From a virus, in IMG/VR virus record IMGVR_UViG_3300048919_000278, positions 1 to 47,303 of that record: a stretch of DNA of 47,303 nucleotides. One strand, given 5' to 3'. The position numbers and the translations under genes were made by a program. Below are positions 24,775 through 33,026 of the stretch, in pieces (the stretch's first letter is position 1; every line of letters begins with the position of its first letter). The notes beneath the pieces are model-generated. The model was not told the DNA's origin. It did not search any database and was given only the letters and a program-made list of their open reading frames with translations.

Positions 24775-26588
24775 CCGTAAATCTCGGGGTCCTGCGCGAT
24801 GCCAAGCATGGTGAAAGGCAGCGGCGCAGTCTGCTGAATCCACACCGTGCATTCGTCCTTGGCCTTGTTCGCCATCGTGATCGTGTATTGCCCATTCATC
24901 AGCGCGTCAGGGCTGGCATAGGCTTCTGCCGTGCGCGACTTGAGCGGAAACAGGTTGGCCGAATCGATGCCGGCCTTGATCTGCCGTGTGTTGGACAGCT
25001 GGATCACCACTTCGCCAGTCGAGTGCACGCGGCCAACATTCGATCCCGTACCAGGCGAATTGATCCGCAGAGGCAGCGTCTCGACGTTGACCTCATAGGG
25101 AATGCCAAAGCTTGCCACCCGGCCGCCGCCGAAGTCATCGGGAAGCGTGATCGTCCCGTTTGTCACCGTCAGGCCAGAGATCGCCTTGCCATCAACCAGA
25201 CCGGCCACATCGGTGCGGCCTTCCAGATGCCAGAGCCCTGTGAACGTGGTCTGCTCATCCTCGAACGTTCCCGACACGGCGCAGTCGAGGAAGCAGCATT
25301 CCTTCACGTCCGACCAGCGATGGCTCACCATGCGCTCGACAAAACGCCGGGTGACACCTTGTACCTGGCGATCAACCATCAGGTAAACGCGATCCTCGCC
25401 ATCCTCTGCGATGCAGCAGACCGATACGACATCGCCATCGGTTTCGCACAGGGTCCAGCCCCACACGTTCTGTTCCTGCTCCCAGGTGAAGCACAGCAGC
25501 TTGCCATCATCGCGCACCGCCCATACCACGCTGCGCGGCTCTTGCGCATAGCACCACGAAACGATGCTCATGCCCTCGAAAAAGTGCGGCGAGTAGATCG
25601 AGATATCATTGGATTTCAGGCCATCGATCGTGAAGTCATATCCGATCGTGCGGACCGACTGCCCAACGCTGGGCTGATAGAACACCACGCTATCGACAAC
25701 CAGGGCAGGCAGGCGCGACGATCCGCGCCCGATCTGGCGCCGTGTGGCCGGCGGCGTGGTTGCATCAAGCACCCCGCCTTTGCCGTCACCGTCGATGTGG
25801 AACACGCTGTCCGATGTCAGCGCCAGCAGGCTGGTAGTCGTCACCAGGTGGTTCACCGAGTTGACCCGGCCCGCCATGATCGAGAACGACAGGGCATCAC
25901 TTGCCACTGCCGGTCGCGAGCGGTCCATGTTTTCCAGTTGGCCCGATCGCGTGCCCCACACCCCATGCGGCACATTCGTGGTGCGCGCCCACATTGCCCG
26001 CTGCTCGAACAGCGTCACGGTGGATGGATAGTCGCCGGCAGCAGCAAAGGGATTGTTCGCGCGGGGCGGGGACTGATCCAGTGCAGCCGCGATATTGTCG
26101 TCGCGGAACGTCGTGTCCTGCGTGGTGCCGATATACCCGAAGAACTGCGAATTGTCGGCCTTGTAGACCTTGTATCGGGATGCGCCAGACACAGCCGGCC
26201 AACTGATCGTGTTGTAATTCTGCCGTAGCAGCAGATCGTTGGTGCATGTGGCAGACGGACTGGCACGGCTCTCCATGCCGGTATCATCGTTATAGGCCGT
26301 GATGCAGTAGCTGGCCGGCTGCGGGAAATAGTTTCCGCCCGTGTTCCCGCCATCCTGGTCGATGTTGTCGATAGTCGCCACGGCCGTGCAACTGGTGGGT
26401 GCGGTAATCGTGGGGCCGAACGTCAGGGTGCTGAACGACCAGTCAGTATGGCCGGCACGCACCAACTTTCCCGGCGCATGGTCGATGTGCGCAAGGTACA
26501 TGGTGTCGGCGGTCTGCTCGAAATCGAGTTCAGCCAGTTCCTCACCGTTGTAGGGCGATCCGACCTTGTAGATGCGATATCCACCCAT
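24771..26588 (-). CDS. Tail tube protein B-like, C-terminal part (split gene), 605 aa
   Basis: ATG 26588 (MGGYRIYKVGSPYNGEELAE) overlaps the stop of the preceding frame (TGATG). The protein is a large beta-rich, propeller-like tail component in the T7 gp12 position. Motifs seen in podovirus homologues include ELDFEQTADTMYLAH, GHTDWSFSTLTFGPT, ENMDRSRP and ALTSDSVFHI. As I recall the family, one chain carries both this part and the N-terminal part at 26588-27241, so this gene is probably half of a split product. The frame is also open upstream to 26732, so a -1 shift in the glycine run could join the two. Confidence 0.75.
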   Translation of the reverse strand: MGGYRIYKVGSPYNGEELAELDFEQTADTMYLAHIDHAPGKLVRAGHTDWSFSTLTFGPTITAPTSCTAVATIDNIDQDGGNTGGNYFPQPASYCITAYNDDTGMESRASPSATCTNDLLLRQNYNTISWPAVSGASRYKVYKADNSQFFGYIGTTQDTTFRDDNIAAALDQSPPRANNPFAAAGDYPSTVTLFEQRAMWARTTNVPHGVWGTRSGQLENMDRSRPAVASDALSFSIMAGRVNSVNHLVTTTSLLALTSDSVFHIDGDGKGGVLDATTPPATRRQIGRGSSRLPALVVDSVVFYQPSVGQSVRTIGYDFTIDGLKSNDISIYSPHFFEGMSIVSWCYAQEPRSVVWAVRDDGKLLCFTWEQEQNVWGWTLCETDGDVVSVCCIAEDGEDRVYLMVDRQVQGVTRRFVERMVSHRWSDVKECCFLDCAVSGTFEDEQTTFTGLWHLEGRTDVAGLVDGKAISGLTVTNGTITLPDDFGGGRVASFGIPYEVNVETLPLRINSPGTGSNVGRVHSTGEVVIQLSNTRQIKAGIDSANLFPLKSRTAEAYASPDALMNGQYTITMANKAKDECTVWIQQTAPLPFTMLGIAQDPEIYG

Positions 26589-27241
26589 CAGGCCGGCAAC
26601 CTCCGAATGGATCCGAAACCACCACCACCGCCGCCACCCGTGATAGGCGGCGTGGGCGGGGTAACGACAGGAGGGACGACAGGTGGCGTCGGGATCGTGG
26701 GCGGCGCGCTGCGTGTGATCCCGCCATCGCATCCGGTGAAAGCAGGAGCGCCCGAGGTATCGACCGCCACGGCAAAGTGGTTGTCATCCACGACCGACAC
26801 GACCTTGAACGAACGTCCGTTGAGGAACGCACCCAAGCCGTCCTTGACGCCATCGAAATACCACCAATCACCCACGGAAAGCCCATGATAGGCCACCGTC
26901 ACCACCGCCTGTGCCGCGTTGGAAATTCCGGTGATCGCCAGTTCTTCCTCAAGGATGCGGCCGCCATTCGCGCACGGCGCCATGTACCCTTGGCCCATTT
27001 CCAGGGCATAGGTCTGCGTGAGCGAAAACTGGAACGGCACGAGGCGTCCGGGCTTGCTGGAATCCAGCACTTCGGCAACCAGGCGCGTGCCGGGCCGCTT
27101 GGTGATCCCGCCATACTTGAGCACGATCACGTTGCGCGCCTGGCGCAGAGCCGATTGATAGGCATCGACATCGAACCGGCCATAAAGCTGCGGACCGAGT
27201 TCACCACGGCTGAAATTGATTTGCGGAACACGCACGCTCAT
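26588..27241 (-). CDS. Tail tube protein B-like, N-terminal part (split gene), 217 aa
   Basis: ATG 27241 overlaps the upstream stop (ATGA). The start, RVPQINFSRGELGPQLYGRF, and the following GGITKRPGTRLVAEV and FSLTQTYALEMGQGYM are characteristic N-terminal motifs of podovirus tail proteins of about 700-800 residues. The frame ends after a Pro-rich linker and a Gly run (TGGGGGGGFG) at TGA 26590-26588, where the second part begins. Either the tail protein is made as two chains, or a frame change has split it. Confidence 0.75.
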   Translation of the reverse strand: MSVRVPQINFSRGELGPQLYGRFDVDAYQSALRQARNVIVLKYGGITKRPGTRLVAEVLDSSKPGRLVPFQFSLTQTYALEMGQGYMAPCANGGRILEEELAITGISNAAQAVVTVAYHGLSVGDWWYFDGVKDGLGAFLNGRSFKVVSVVDDNHFAVAVDTSGAPAFTGCDGGITRSAPPTIPTPPVVPPVVTPPTPPITGGGGGGGFGSIRRLPA

Positions 27242-27879
27242 ACGGAATCACCGATTCCGGCGCGGGCATACTCAGCATCGCTGGCATAGCGAGCCGGGCG
27301 ATGCACCCGCTTGTTCTCCTCGCCTGCGATGGCTCGAGCGCGCGCAGTCTCTGCCTGCTGTTGCAGCACCTGTGCGACACGGGCATCTTTCTTGATCGGC
27401 AGGGCGATGCGCGCAGCCAGTTCAAGTTCGAACGCTCGAGCCACCAGCGCCGGCATGTCGCCCGCCTCCATGGTGTTCTTGGCATAGACCAGCGTGGCCG
27501 TGGGCACGTTGGCATAGATGCGGCCGCCCTCGTGGAGGTAGGCCAGCGGCATCGTGTCCTGATATGGGAAGGGATAGGGCCCCGCGATCGGTAGATCAGT
27601 GGCGTCATCCTCAATCTGACGGATGGCGAGGGGCTGGGCAAGGTCTGACGGCTCGGCATAGGCATAGAGCCATTCAGCTGGGCGATCATTGGCCACCGAT
27701 GCCAGCGCCTGCCGCTTGATCATCCACGGCCATTCCGTCCAGTCGGCAACCTCCAGAAGCAATGGCGAGGCAAAGCGCGATACCTCCCGCGCCTCGATAC
27801 TGCCTTCGGTAAAGTCGGCAATCTGGCCGGCCGCAATTTGGGCCAGGGCACGGTTACAAAGATCGATAAGAGCAGCCAT
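27238..27879 (-). CDS. Tail tube protein A-like adaptor, 213 aa
   Basis: The opening ALIDLCNRALAQIAAGQIAD is typical of T7 gp11-type tail tubular A or adaptor proteins that link portal to nozzle. A long C-terminal helix follows. ATG 27879 lacks a ribosome site and stands 8 nt after CATAGG of a proposed promoter, which points to near-leaderless expression. It is the first gene of a transcription unit running to at least 21597. Confidence 0.75.
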   Translation of the reverse strand: MAALIDLCNRALAQIAAGQIADFTEGSIEAREVSRFASPLLLEVADWTEWPWMIKRQALASVANDRPAEWLYAYAEPSDLAQPLAIRQIEDDATDLPIAGPYPFPYQDTMPLAYLHEGGRIYANVPTATLVYAKNTMEAGDMPALVARAFELELAARIALPIKKDARVAQVLQQQAETARARAIAGEENKRVHRPARYASDAEYARAGIGDSV

Positions 27880-27887
27880 GGCGCGAA

Positions 27888-27918
27888 CCTATGTCTGCTA
27901 TCCGGCGCGGTGAATCCC
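27888..27918 (-). promoter_or_regulatory. Proposed late promoter, tail/ejection unit
   Basis: GGGATTCAC (27918-27910), 16 bp, CATAGG (27893-27888) on the minus strand, 3 bp downstream of the U-tract of a terminator and 8 bp before the start codon of the tail-tube A gene. Terminator and promoter together separate head from tail expression. Confidence 0.65.
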
Positions 27919-27921
27919 AAC

Positions 27922-27949
27922 AAAAAAGGCCCGAGGTTTCCCCCGAGCC
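27922..27949 (-). terminator. Rho-independent terminator after the head genes
   Basis: On the minus strand GGCTCGGGG, loop GAAA, CCTCGGGCC (nine pairs, two of them G-U), then six T. It lies 25 bp after the last head-operon gene and ends transcription of the terminase-to-capsid unit. Confidence 0.75.
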
Positions 27950-27973
27950 CTTCCGTCATTCGTGCCGAGCCAG

Positions 27974-28201
27974 TCAGCCTGCCGACTTGGCGTCGTCGTC
28001 CGCCACGGCAGGCTTGCGCCCACGCTTGGACGGCGCATCGTCCTTGGCTTTGTCGCGGGCGGCAATTGCGGCCTTGGCGTCGTCGTCCAGCGGCTCCCAG
28101 GTCGAGCCCGGCACATGATCGCCGGAAAATTCCTCACCGGGCTGGATATAGCGGCCCTCATTGCTGAGATAGACCGGCTGATCGCTCTTATAGCGCGCCA
28201 T
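27974..28201 (-). CDS. Small head-region protein, 75 aa
   Basis: GGAGGG is placed before ATG 28201. The N-terminal half looks like a small beta fold (YLSNEGRYIQPGEEFSGDHV, then GSTWEPL). The C-terminal half is a charged Ala/Lys/Asp tail (AAIAARDKAKDDAPSKRGRK). Similar small proteins follow capsid and cement genes in many phages, possibly as decoration or connector proteins. It is the last gene before the terminator. Confidence 0.6.
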   Translation of the reverse strand: MARYKSDQPVYLSNEGRYIQPGEEFSGDHVPGSTWEPLDDDAKAAIAARDKAKDDAPSKRGRKPAVADDDAKSAG

Positions 28202-28203
28202 GA

Positions 28204-28647
28204 TTAACGCCCTCCATAACTGTTATTGGTCTGACGGCTTGCGACCGGACCGGCCGTGACGCTGCCAGTGGAAGGCGCGGTTCCGGCCACCGTGTAGAAG
28301 AGCCGCACATAGCGCTCATCCGTGCCTTCGTCGAAGCAGCAAGGGAACTTGAACTGGAAGCCAGCCACAAGTTCGGCCAGCGGCACCACGCGGCCCGAAT
28401 ACTTGGTCGTCCAGGTCGAGTTGTCGGGCGAGGTCTGCACGGCGACGGTCAGTGACGTGAGGTTGTTGAACGTGGCCACGATAGCCACGGAAAGATCGAC
28501 TTCCTCACCACGCCCGATGTCGCGCGTGAGAGCCACGGACGAACCGAACGGCGTACCGGTGGTGCCCAGGTCGATGACGTTGGTCGATGCAGCCGAAGCA
28601 GTGATGGCCTGCGCGCTGCTCAGAAGGAGGGAATTATCGAAGATCAT
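28204..28647 (-). CDS. Bbp16-like capsid cement protein, 147 aa
   Basis: AAGGAA precedes ATG 28647. MIFDNSLLLSSAQAITASAA, then STNVIDLGTTG and IGRGEEVDLSVAIVATFNN, follow the Bbp16 family of Bordetella phage BPP-1, which stabilises the head shell. The rest is a beta-sandwich-like pattern ending FVRLFYTVAGT-type strands. The gene lies directly after the major capsid gene, as in BPP-1. Confidence 0.8.
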   Translation of the reverse strand: MIFDNSLLLSSAQAITASAASTNVIDLGTTGTPFGSSVALTRDIGRGEEVDLSVAIVATFNNLTSLTVAVQTSPDNSTWTTKYSGRVVPLAELVAGFQFKFPCCFDEGTDERYVRLFYTVAGTAPSTGSVTAGPVASRQTNNSYGGR

Positions 28648-28697
28648 GTGACGATTCCTTGTGTGGGGCCGAGGTCACCCCCGGCCCGGTTGAGCAG

Positions 28698-29714
28698 TTA
28701 CGAGACCACCGTTTCGGTGGGGAGCAGAGCATCGGTTTCCCGGATCGGCATGCCGCGCCAGGTCATCACTTCCTCGCCCTGAATTTCCATGGGCTGGAGG
28801 CGCACGAAGTTGTCCACGCCGCTGCGGCCGTTGGTCGCTTCTGCATCGAGCGCTTCGAGCGCGGTTTTGTTCATGTAGATGACGGTACGGCCGGGGCTGA
28901 TCTGGCCTTCGCGCTCCATCTTGTAGGCGCGCCGGCCCTGCAGCTTGTAGTACGCCTTGCGCATCAGCGGATTGATGGCGACGGTGCCGGCGATCACGTC
29001 GGACACGTCGATGTTGGCAACGCGCGCGTTGAAGCGCCAATCACGCACGCACAGACCCACATGCTGCGTGAACTTCTCTTCCTTCACGTAGTAGGGATTG
29101 CCGTTGCCATCGAGCACGCGCTGGCGGCCCATGTCCTCGCGCTGCACGCCGGCCGGGATATTCTCGGGCGTGATGATCGAGGTCTGCATGTCGCCGTGCG
29201 TGACGAACCAGATCGACATGTTGTCGCTGCCCGAACCACCGCCGTTGATCACGTTCACGTTCGACAGCGAGTTGTAACGCGGCGCCAGGCCGTGGAACTG
29301 CTTGCCGTTGACCTTGACGTCGGAATACCAGATCGCGCTGTCGAGGGTCTGAGCAATGGATTCGAGGAAGCCCTGGCCTTCCATCAGGCGCAGCTTGGCG
29401 GCCTGGGCAGGCTTGAGGTTGAGCAGGCGTTCGTCCACCGAGGACAGGCCTTCGACAAAGCCGGTCGTGTCCTGCACTTCGGTGTAGTTGCCCTTGGACT
29501 GGGCAATACCCTGATAGAGCGCGCCCCACGAAACGCTGGGCAGGCCGGTGCGGATCGACGTGCGGTGCGCCGTGCCGCTGTTGCAGGTAATGACATTGGC
29601 GTCCTTCATGAAGGGCGTCAGTTGGGTCAGGGCCTCGACCACGTCGCCAATGCCGTCACTGCCGGACTTGAGGACGTCGATGAGGTTCCAATAGGACTGG
29701 CCGAGTACTGCCAT
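28698..29714 (-). CDS. Major capsid protein, BPP-1 type (HK97 fold), 338 aa
   Basis: AAGGAA precedes ATG 29714. The sequence resembles the BPP-1/BcepC6B-type capsid group: GQSYWNLIDVLKSG at the start, TGLPSVSWGALYQGIAQSKG, a central Gly-rich loop (NGGGSGSDNMSIWFVTHGD), and GEEVMTWRGMPIRETDALL near the end, a usual closing motif of HK97-fold capsids of this group. No protease-cleaved delta domain is evident, fitting the separate scaffold gene upstream. Confidence 0.85.
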   Translation of the reverse strand: MAVLGQSYWNLIDVLKSGSDGIGDVVEALTQLTPFMKDANVITCNSGTAHRTSIRTGLPSVSWGALYQGIAQSKGNYTEVQDTTGFVEGLSSVDERLLNLKPAQAAKLRLMEGQGFLESIAQTLDSAIWYSDVKVNGKQFHGLAPRYNSLSNVNVINGGGSGSDNMSIWFVTHGDMQTSIITPENIPAGVQREDMGRQRVLDGNGNPYYVKEEKFTQHVGLCVRDWRFNARVANIDVSDVIAGTVAINPLMRKAYYKLQGRRAYKMEREGQISPGRTVIYMNKTALEALDAEATNGRSGVDNFVRLQPMEIQGEEVMTWRGMPIRETDALLPTETVVS

Positions 29715-29726
29715 GGTAGCGTTTCC

Positions 29727-30407
29727 TTATCGCTGGACGTCGTTGGGGTAGAGCCGCTCCCAGGCGGGGCGGTTGTCGCTTCCGGCGCCAGCGCGCGCGA
29801 AAGTGCCGTCTTCGCCAACCATCTGCCCGACTGCGCGGAATGCGCGGATCATATCGGGATGGTTGCCAAAGCCGGATTCGGTCAGGGCCTTGCGGAAGGG
29901 GTGGCCTTCGGGGAAACCCAAAGCATCCAGGCCACGGCCCGCGATGTGCCCGGTTTCTTCCGCACGCGCGCCGCCAATTTCAGGATCGGCCATGAATGCG
30001 TCATGCCATTCCTTCTTCTGCGCGGCGGCGCCATCGGTCAGTTGCTGGATCAGGGCCTGAGTGGTGCGTTCCTGCACCTGCTGGGCCAAGGGCAGCAGCT
30101 TGCCGGCCTGCTCGTTCGTCAGGCCCATTTCGCGGAACACGGGATCAGCCGCCTCAACCAGCGTGGGATCGAGCGTCAGGCCTTCCAGAGCCAGCTCGTA
30201 CTTTTCCGGCACGAGAGGCGTGTCGGCTGCGGGCGCGGCCGGATCGGCTTGAGCCGGAGCCTCGGGCGCTTTTTGCGCAGGATCAGCGGACAGATCACCA
30301 CCCAGCACCGACGTTTCAGCAGCCGGCGCAACGGGTGCGGCATCAGGCGTCGGGGTCGGCGTCGGGGAGGTCGGCGTATCGATCTGTGCGGGTGCGGCGT
30401 CGGTCAT
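29727..30407 (-). CDS. Scaffolding protein, 226 aa
   Basis: The first 60 residues are a Pro/Ala-rich disordered region (TSPTPTPTPDAAPVAPAAET). After that come charged helices (VFREMGLTNEQAGKLLPLAQ, VQERTTQALIQQL) and the closing GHPFRKALTESGFGNHPDMI and RPAWERLYP. This Pro-rich N-terminus plus helical C-terminus directly before the capsid gene is the usual layout of podovirus scaffolds. The N-terminal 22 codons overlap the preceding gene in another frame. Confidence 0.8.
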   Translation of the reverse strand: MTDAAPAQIDTPTSPTPTPTPDAAPVAPAAETSVLGGDLSADPAQKAPEAPAQADPAAPAADTPLVPEKYELALEGLTLDPTLVEAADPVFREMGLTNEQAGKLLPLAQQVQERTTQALIQQLTDGAAAQKKEWHDAFMADPEIGGARAEETGHIAGRGLDALGFPEGHPFRKALTESGFGNHPDMIRAFRAVGQMVGEDGTFARAGAGSDNRPAWERLYPNDVQR

Positions 30408-30693
30408 TTGCGGTATCCTGCGGGTTGAGAGTTTGGCGAAGCGCTGCGGTGAGTGTCGTCAGGGCCTGCGTGTCGCTGGCGCGGATCGGCTCGGGCTGGC
30501 CAGCATGGGCCATGTGCAGCAAATCGAACCCCAGGCTGCGGCGCCCCTCAAGAAAGCTGAGATCGCGCGTCAAATGCCCATCGGCTCCGACTTGCTGCCC
30601 GACGATTCCAGCGGCGTGAATCGCAGCACTCAGGAAGCGCAGGAACTCGGGGCGGGAGAGCAGAAACTCCGCATCGCGCTGCTCCTGCGTCAT
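30343..30693 (-). CDS. Bbp19-like small head-region protein, 116 aa
   Basis: The sequence EQRDAEFLLSRPEFLRFLSA, IHAAGIVGQQVGADG and DLSFLEGRRSLGFDLLHM matches the pattern of the BPP-1 Bbp19 family. Members lie between portal and scaffold genes; their function is unknown. Its 3' part overlaps the scaffold start by 65 bp, and ATG 30693 overlaps the upstream stop (ATGA), so expression with the neighbours is tightly linked. Confidence 0.75.
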   Translation of the reverse strand: MTQEQRDAEFLLSRPEFLRFLSAAIHAAGIVGQQVGADGHLTRDLSFLEGRRSLGFDLLHMAHAGQPEPIRASDTQALTTLTAALRQTLNPQDTANDRRRTRTDRYADLPDADPDA

Positions 30694-31103
30694 TGGCCAC
30701 CATCGTTGGGATAGAGGCGATTGGCGAGAGGCAGGATCAATGCCGCGTCAGGTTCAACCTGCTGGAAGTATTGCTGCAAGCCTTTGACGCCAAGGTTTTT
30801 GATGTTCCAGTCAGATGCCTTGAATTGCCACTTGCCCTTCTTGCCCTCTACCCATTGACCACCTGGCATCTGCGCGTTCGAATATTGGCTTTCGTCGCTG
30901 AAAGTGGGATGATTGGGCTTCTTCCACGTGTCGGGCAGATGGCCATTCGATGCGGCCTTGGCATCTGCCTTCCATGCTCCACGCAAGTCATAATCGAACG
31001 TGTCGGCCTGGCGATTGTGAGCTTTGGCCCACGTCTGAAACCTCGCCTCCTCCTGCGGAGAAAGCGGTGTGTTATATTTCTGGGTAAGGTCTGGCCGGCT
31101 CAT
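30690..31103 (-). CDS. Hypothetical head-region protein, 137 aa
   Basis: The protein is Asp/Trp/Tyr-rich (FQTWAKAHNRQADTFDYDLR, HLPDTWKKPNHPTFSDESQY, GGQWVEGKKGKWQF). Similar proteins with a DYDLRGxW...HxxDxxKxPxHPTFSxES pattern occur after portal genes in podoviruses, with unknown role. It overlaps both neighbours by 4 bp (ATGA). Confidence 0.7.
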   Translation of the reverse strand: MSRPDLTQKYNTPLSPQEEARFQTWAKAHNRQADTFDYDLRGAWKADAKAASNGHLPDTWKKPNHPTFSDESQYSNAQMPGGQWVEGKKGKWQFKASDWNIKNLGVKGLQQYFQQVEPDAALILPLANRLYPNDGGQ

Positions 31104-32815
31104 GCAGGCAGCATCCGGTTCAGGAGGCTTTGCCCACCGCCAACATCGGTGCGGGAGAGCAATTCGGCCGCCGCTGCACCGTCCTTGGCAACCGGCGCCA
31201 TCGCTGCGGCCTGTTGGGCTTGCCGTTCCTGTGCGCGCTGGTTGCGGATATCAGACACCTGATCGGCCGTGCGGATCAACTTGGCGGGCGTGCCGGCGCG
31301 ATAGCCGTATTCATCGATCGCTTCGTCAAAGTCGATCTTGTCCAGAGCCTCAGGATGCGCAGCGGCAAGGTTGCCAACAAAGCCCACCACACGCTCAATC
31401 TGGCCGATGCCGACCATGCGCTGCATCTGCTGCAGGATCGAGACAAACTCGACGTTGATTTGCATCCCGCCGATAGCTTCGGGTACTGGCGGCAGCATCC
31501 CGCCCCGGCTCATGATGCCGAACGCGCGGTCGATCGCCACTTCCAGCTTCTCGTTGCCGACGCGCTCGATCACCGGGCCAAGCTGGGTCAGCTTTTCCTC
31601 ATTGCGGGCCGCGATCTCTTCCATGTTGCGGGGCTGCACGCCGCGCATGTTGGTGATCGCGTTGAACAGGTCGGCAAAGCTCAATCCGTCGATCTGCTGC
31701 TTGCACTTGTCGATCTCACCACCGATCGCGGCCACAGCCTGATAGGGCATCTGGTACGGGATCAGTACGCCATCCTTGTCCACGCCGGATGCGGTGACGG
31801 TGCGCCCAGGCTCCCCGGTCAGACGCACGCCAGGCGGCACGATCTTCTCGGGCTTGACCATGGCATCGATCGCTTCGTTCCGGCGCTTCGACTGCATCTG
31901 CAATTCGCGCAGGGCCGGCAGTGCCTCCATGCCGGGCGACACGCCGTAAGTATCACCGCCCACCACATCCCAGCGCGGCGCCCAGAATGGCTGGTCCGCA
32001 TAGCCCGATACCTTGAGCACCGAGCCAGCCTTGCCGCCGGTTTCCCAATAGACACTGCGCCATGGCTTTGCGCCCAAACGTCCGGGCTGATGGTCGGGAT
32101 CGGGTTCGATGGCGTGGTAGATTTCGACGGACTTGTCGTATTGACTGCTATCGTACATCGCCCGCACAGGACGCGAGACAGCATCGCCAAACGTGTCCAC
32201 GGCCTGCTTCACGCTCATGGAACACAGCCGATAGAGCGTATCCGGCACCATAGCGTCGGACATCGCGATCCAGTATTCACCGAACGTCAGGGGATGGCAG
32301 ACGGCGCCGGCCTGCCAATGCTCGACCATCACGCAGGCCTCGGTGCCGAACAGGCCCATCTCGCCATAGCCGGCCTTCACTGCGCCGTAGAAGTTGGTCC
32401 GCGCAAAGAACGTGTACATGCGGCGCTCGACTTCGCTCAGCCAGTCACGCACGCCAGGCTCGTCCATCATCGCATCATCTGCGGTCTTGAGCGTGAACCA
32501 TGGGCGCGAGGCGCTCGACAGGCCAGACGTCATGCCATTGGTGAGCGTGCGAAATGCCTCGATGCCGTGCGGATCGAACAGCGTCTTGTTCCACATGCGG
32601 CGCCGGCCGCTGTTCTGGTCCTTGCTGTTGGACAGGAATCGAGAGCGCGCAGGCTGAGCGAAGCGGGCAATCTGCTCTGCCTCCTGCTCGTAATCTCTGC
32701 GGATCGATTTCAGTTGGCCAAGGCGCATCTCGCAGTGCTTGCGGATCGCACGGGCTCGATCATCGTCCAGCGGCCCAGCCTGCACATGGGCCGAGAGGGT
32801 GGGCCGGTCTGCCAT
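31100..32815 (-). CDS. Portal protein (head-to-tail connector), 571 aa
   Basis: The protein matches the podovirus head-to-tail connector family (PF12236-type). Signs are RRDYEQEAEQIARFAQPARS, KTLFDPHGIEAFRTLTNGMT, SGLSSASRPWFTLKT, the ERRMYTFFARTNFY stretch, and a long C-terminal helix region ending in a flexible tail. The dodecameric portal is the entry point for DNA packaging with the terminase. ATG 32815 overlaps the stop of the 60-residue protein (TGATG). Confidence 0.9.
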   Translation of the reverse strand: MADRPTLSAHVQAGPLDDDRARAIRKHCEMRLGQLKSIRRDYEQEAEQIARFAQPARSRFLSNSKDQNSGRRRMWNKTLFDPHGIEAFRTLTNGMTSGLSSASRPWFTLKTADDAMMDEPGVRDWLSEVERRMYTFFARTNFYGAVKAGYGEMGLFGTEACVMVEHWQAGAVCHPLTFGEYWIAMSDAMVPDTLYRLCSMSVKQAVDTFGDAVSRPVRAMYDSSQYDKSVEIYHAIEPDPDHQPGRLGAKPWRSVYWETGGKAGSVLKVSGYADQPFWAPRWDVVGGDTYGVSPGMEALPALRELQMQSKRRNEAIDAMVKPEKIVPPGVRLTGEPGRTVTASGVDKDGVLIPYQMPYQAVAAIGGEIDKCKQQIDGLSFADLFNAITNMRGVQPRNMEEIAARNEEKLTQLGPVIERVGNEKLEVAIDRAFGIMSRGGMLPPVPEAIGGMQINVEFVSILQQMQRMVGIGQIERVVGFVGNLAAAHPEALDKIDFDEAIDEYGYRAGTPAKLIRTADQVSDIRNQRAQERQAQQAAAMAPVAKDGAAAAELLSRTDVGGGQSLLNRMLPA

Positions 32816-32997
32816 CAGCCGAGCGTTGCCTTGCTGGTCGTGGGCGAGCCCAGCACACCTTGCGGCGATGTCACCATGCCGGCGAGGATAGCCTTACGCC
32901 AGTTGCTGTTGTCGTTGCTGCTGGTCGGCGCGCCTGCGTCAGGCAGCTTGGTGGCTTGCCGCGCGGTTGGCGTCGGAATGGTGGGCGTGCTGCAAAT
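32815..32997 (-). CDS. Small head protein starting at ATT, 60 aa
   Basis: AGGAGG (33008-33003), five bases, then ATT TGC AGC. Read from this ATT the product is (M)CSTPTIPTPTARQATKLPD..., ending LAGMVTSPQGVLGSPTTSKA, TLG. It matches a family of small phage proteins next to portal genes that begin MC.P..P.P and end in L.SP.GV....K.TLG. No ATG, GTG or TTG start occurs in frame before the internal ATG near the middle. The stop overlaps the portal start. An inverted repeat covers the ribosome site. Confidence 0.7.
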   Translation of the reverse strand: MCSTPTIPTPTARQATKLPDAGAPTSSNDNSNWRKAILAGMVTSPQGVLGSPTTSKATLG

Positions 32998-33026
32998 AGG
33001 TGCCTCCTGTCGATGCAGGAGACAGG

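Noticed and set aside
28659-30428. Long plus-strand frames opposite capsid and scaffold, and similarly at 24609-26228 and 17178-18155
   Set aside because: They mirror well-supported minus-strand late genes and have the skewed composition of antisense shadows.
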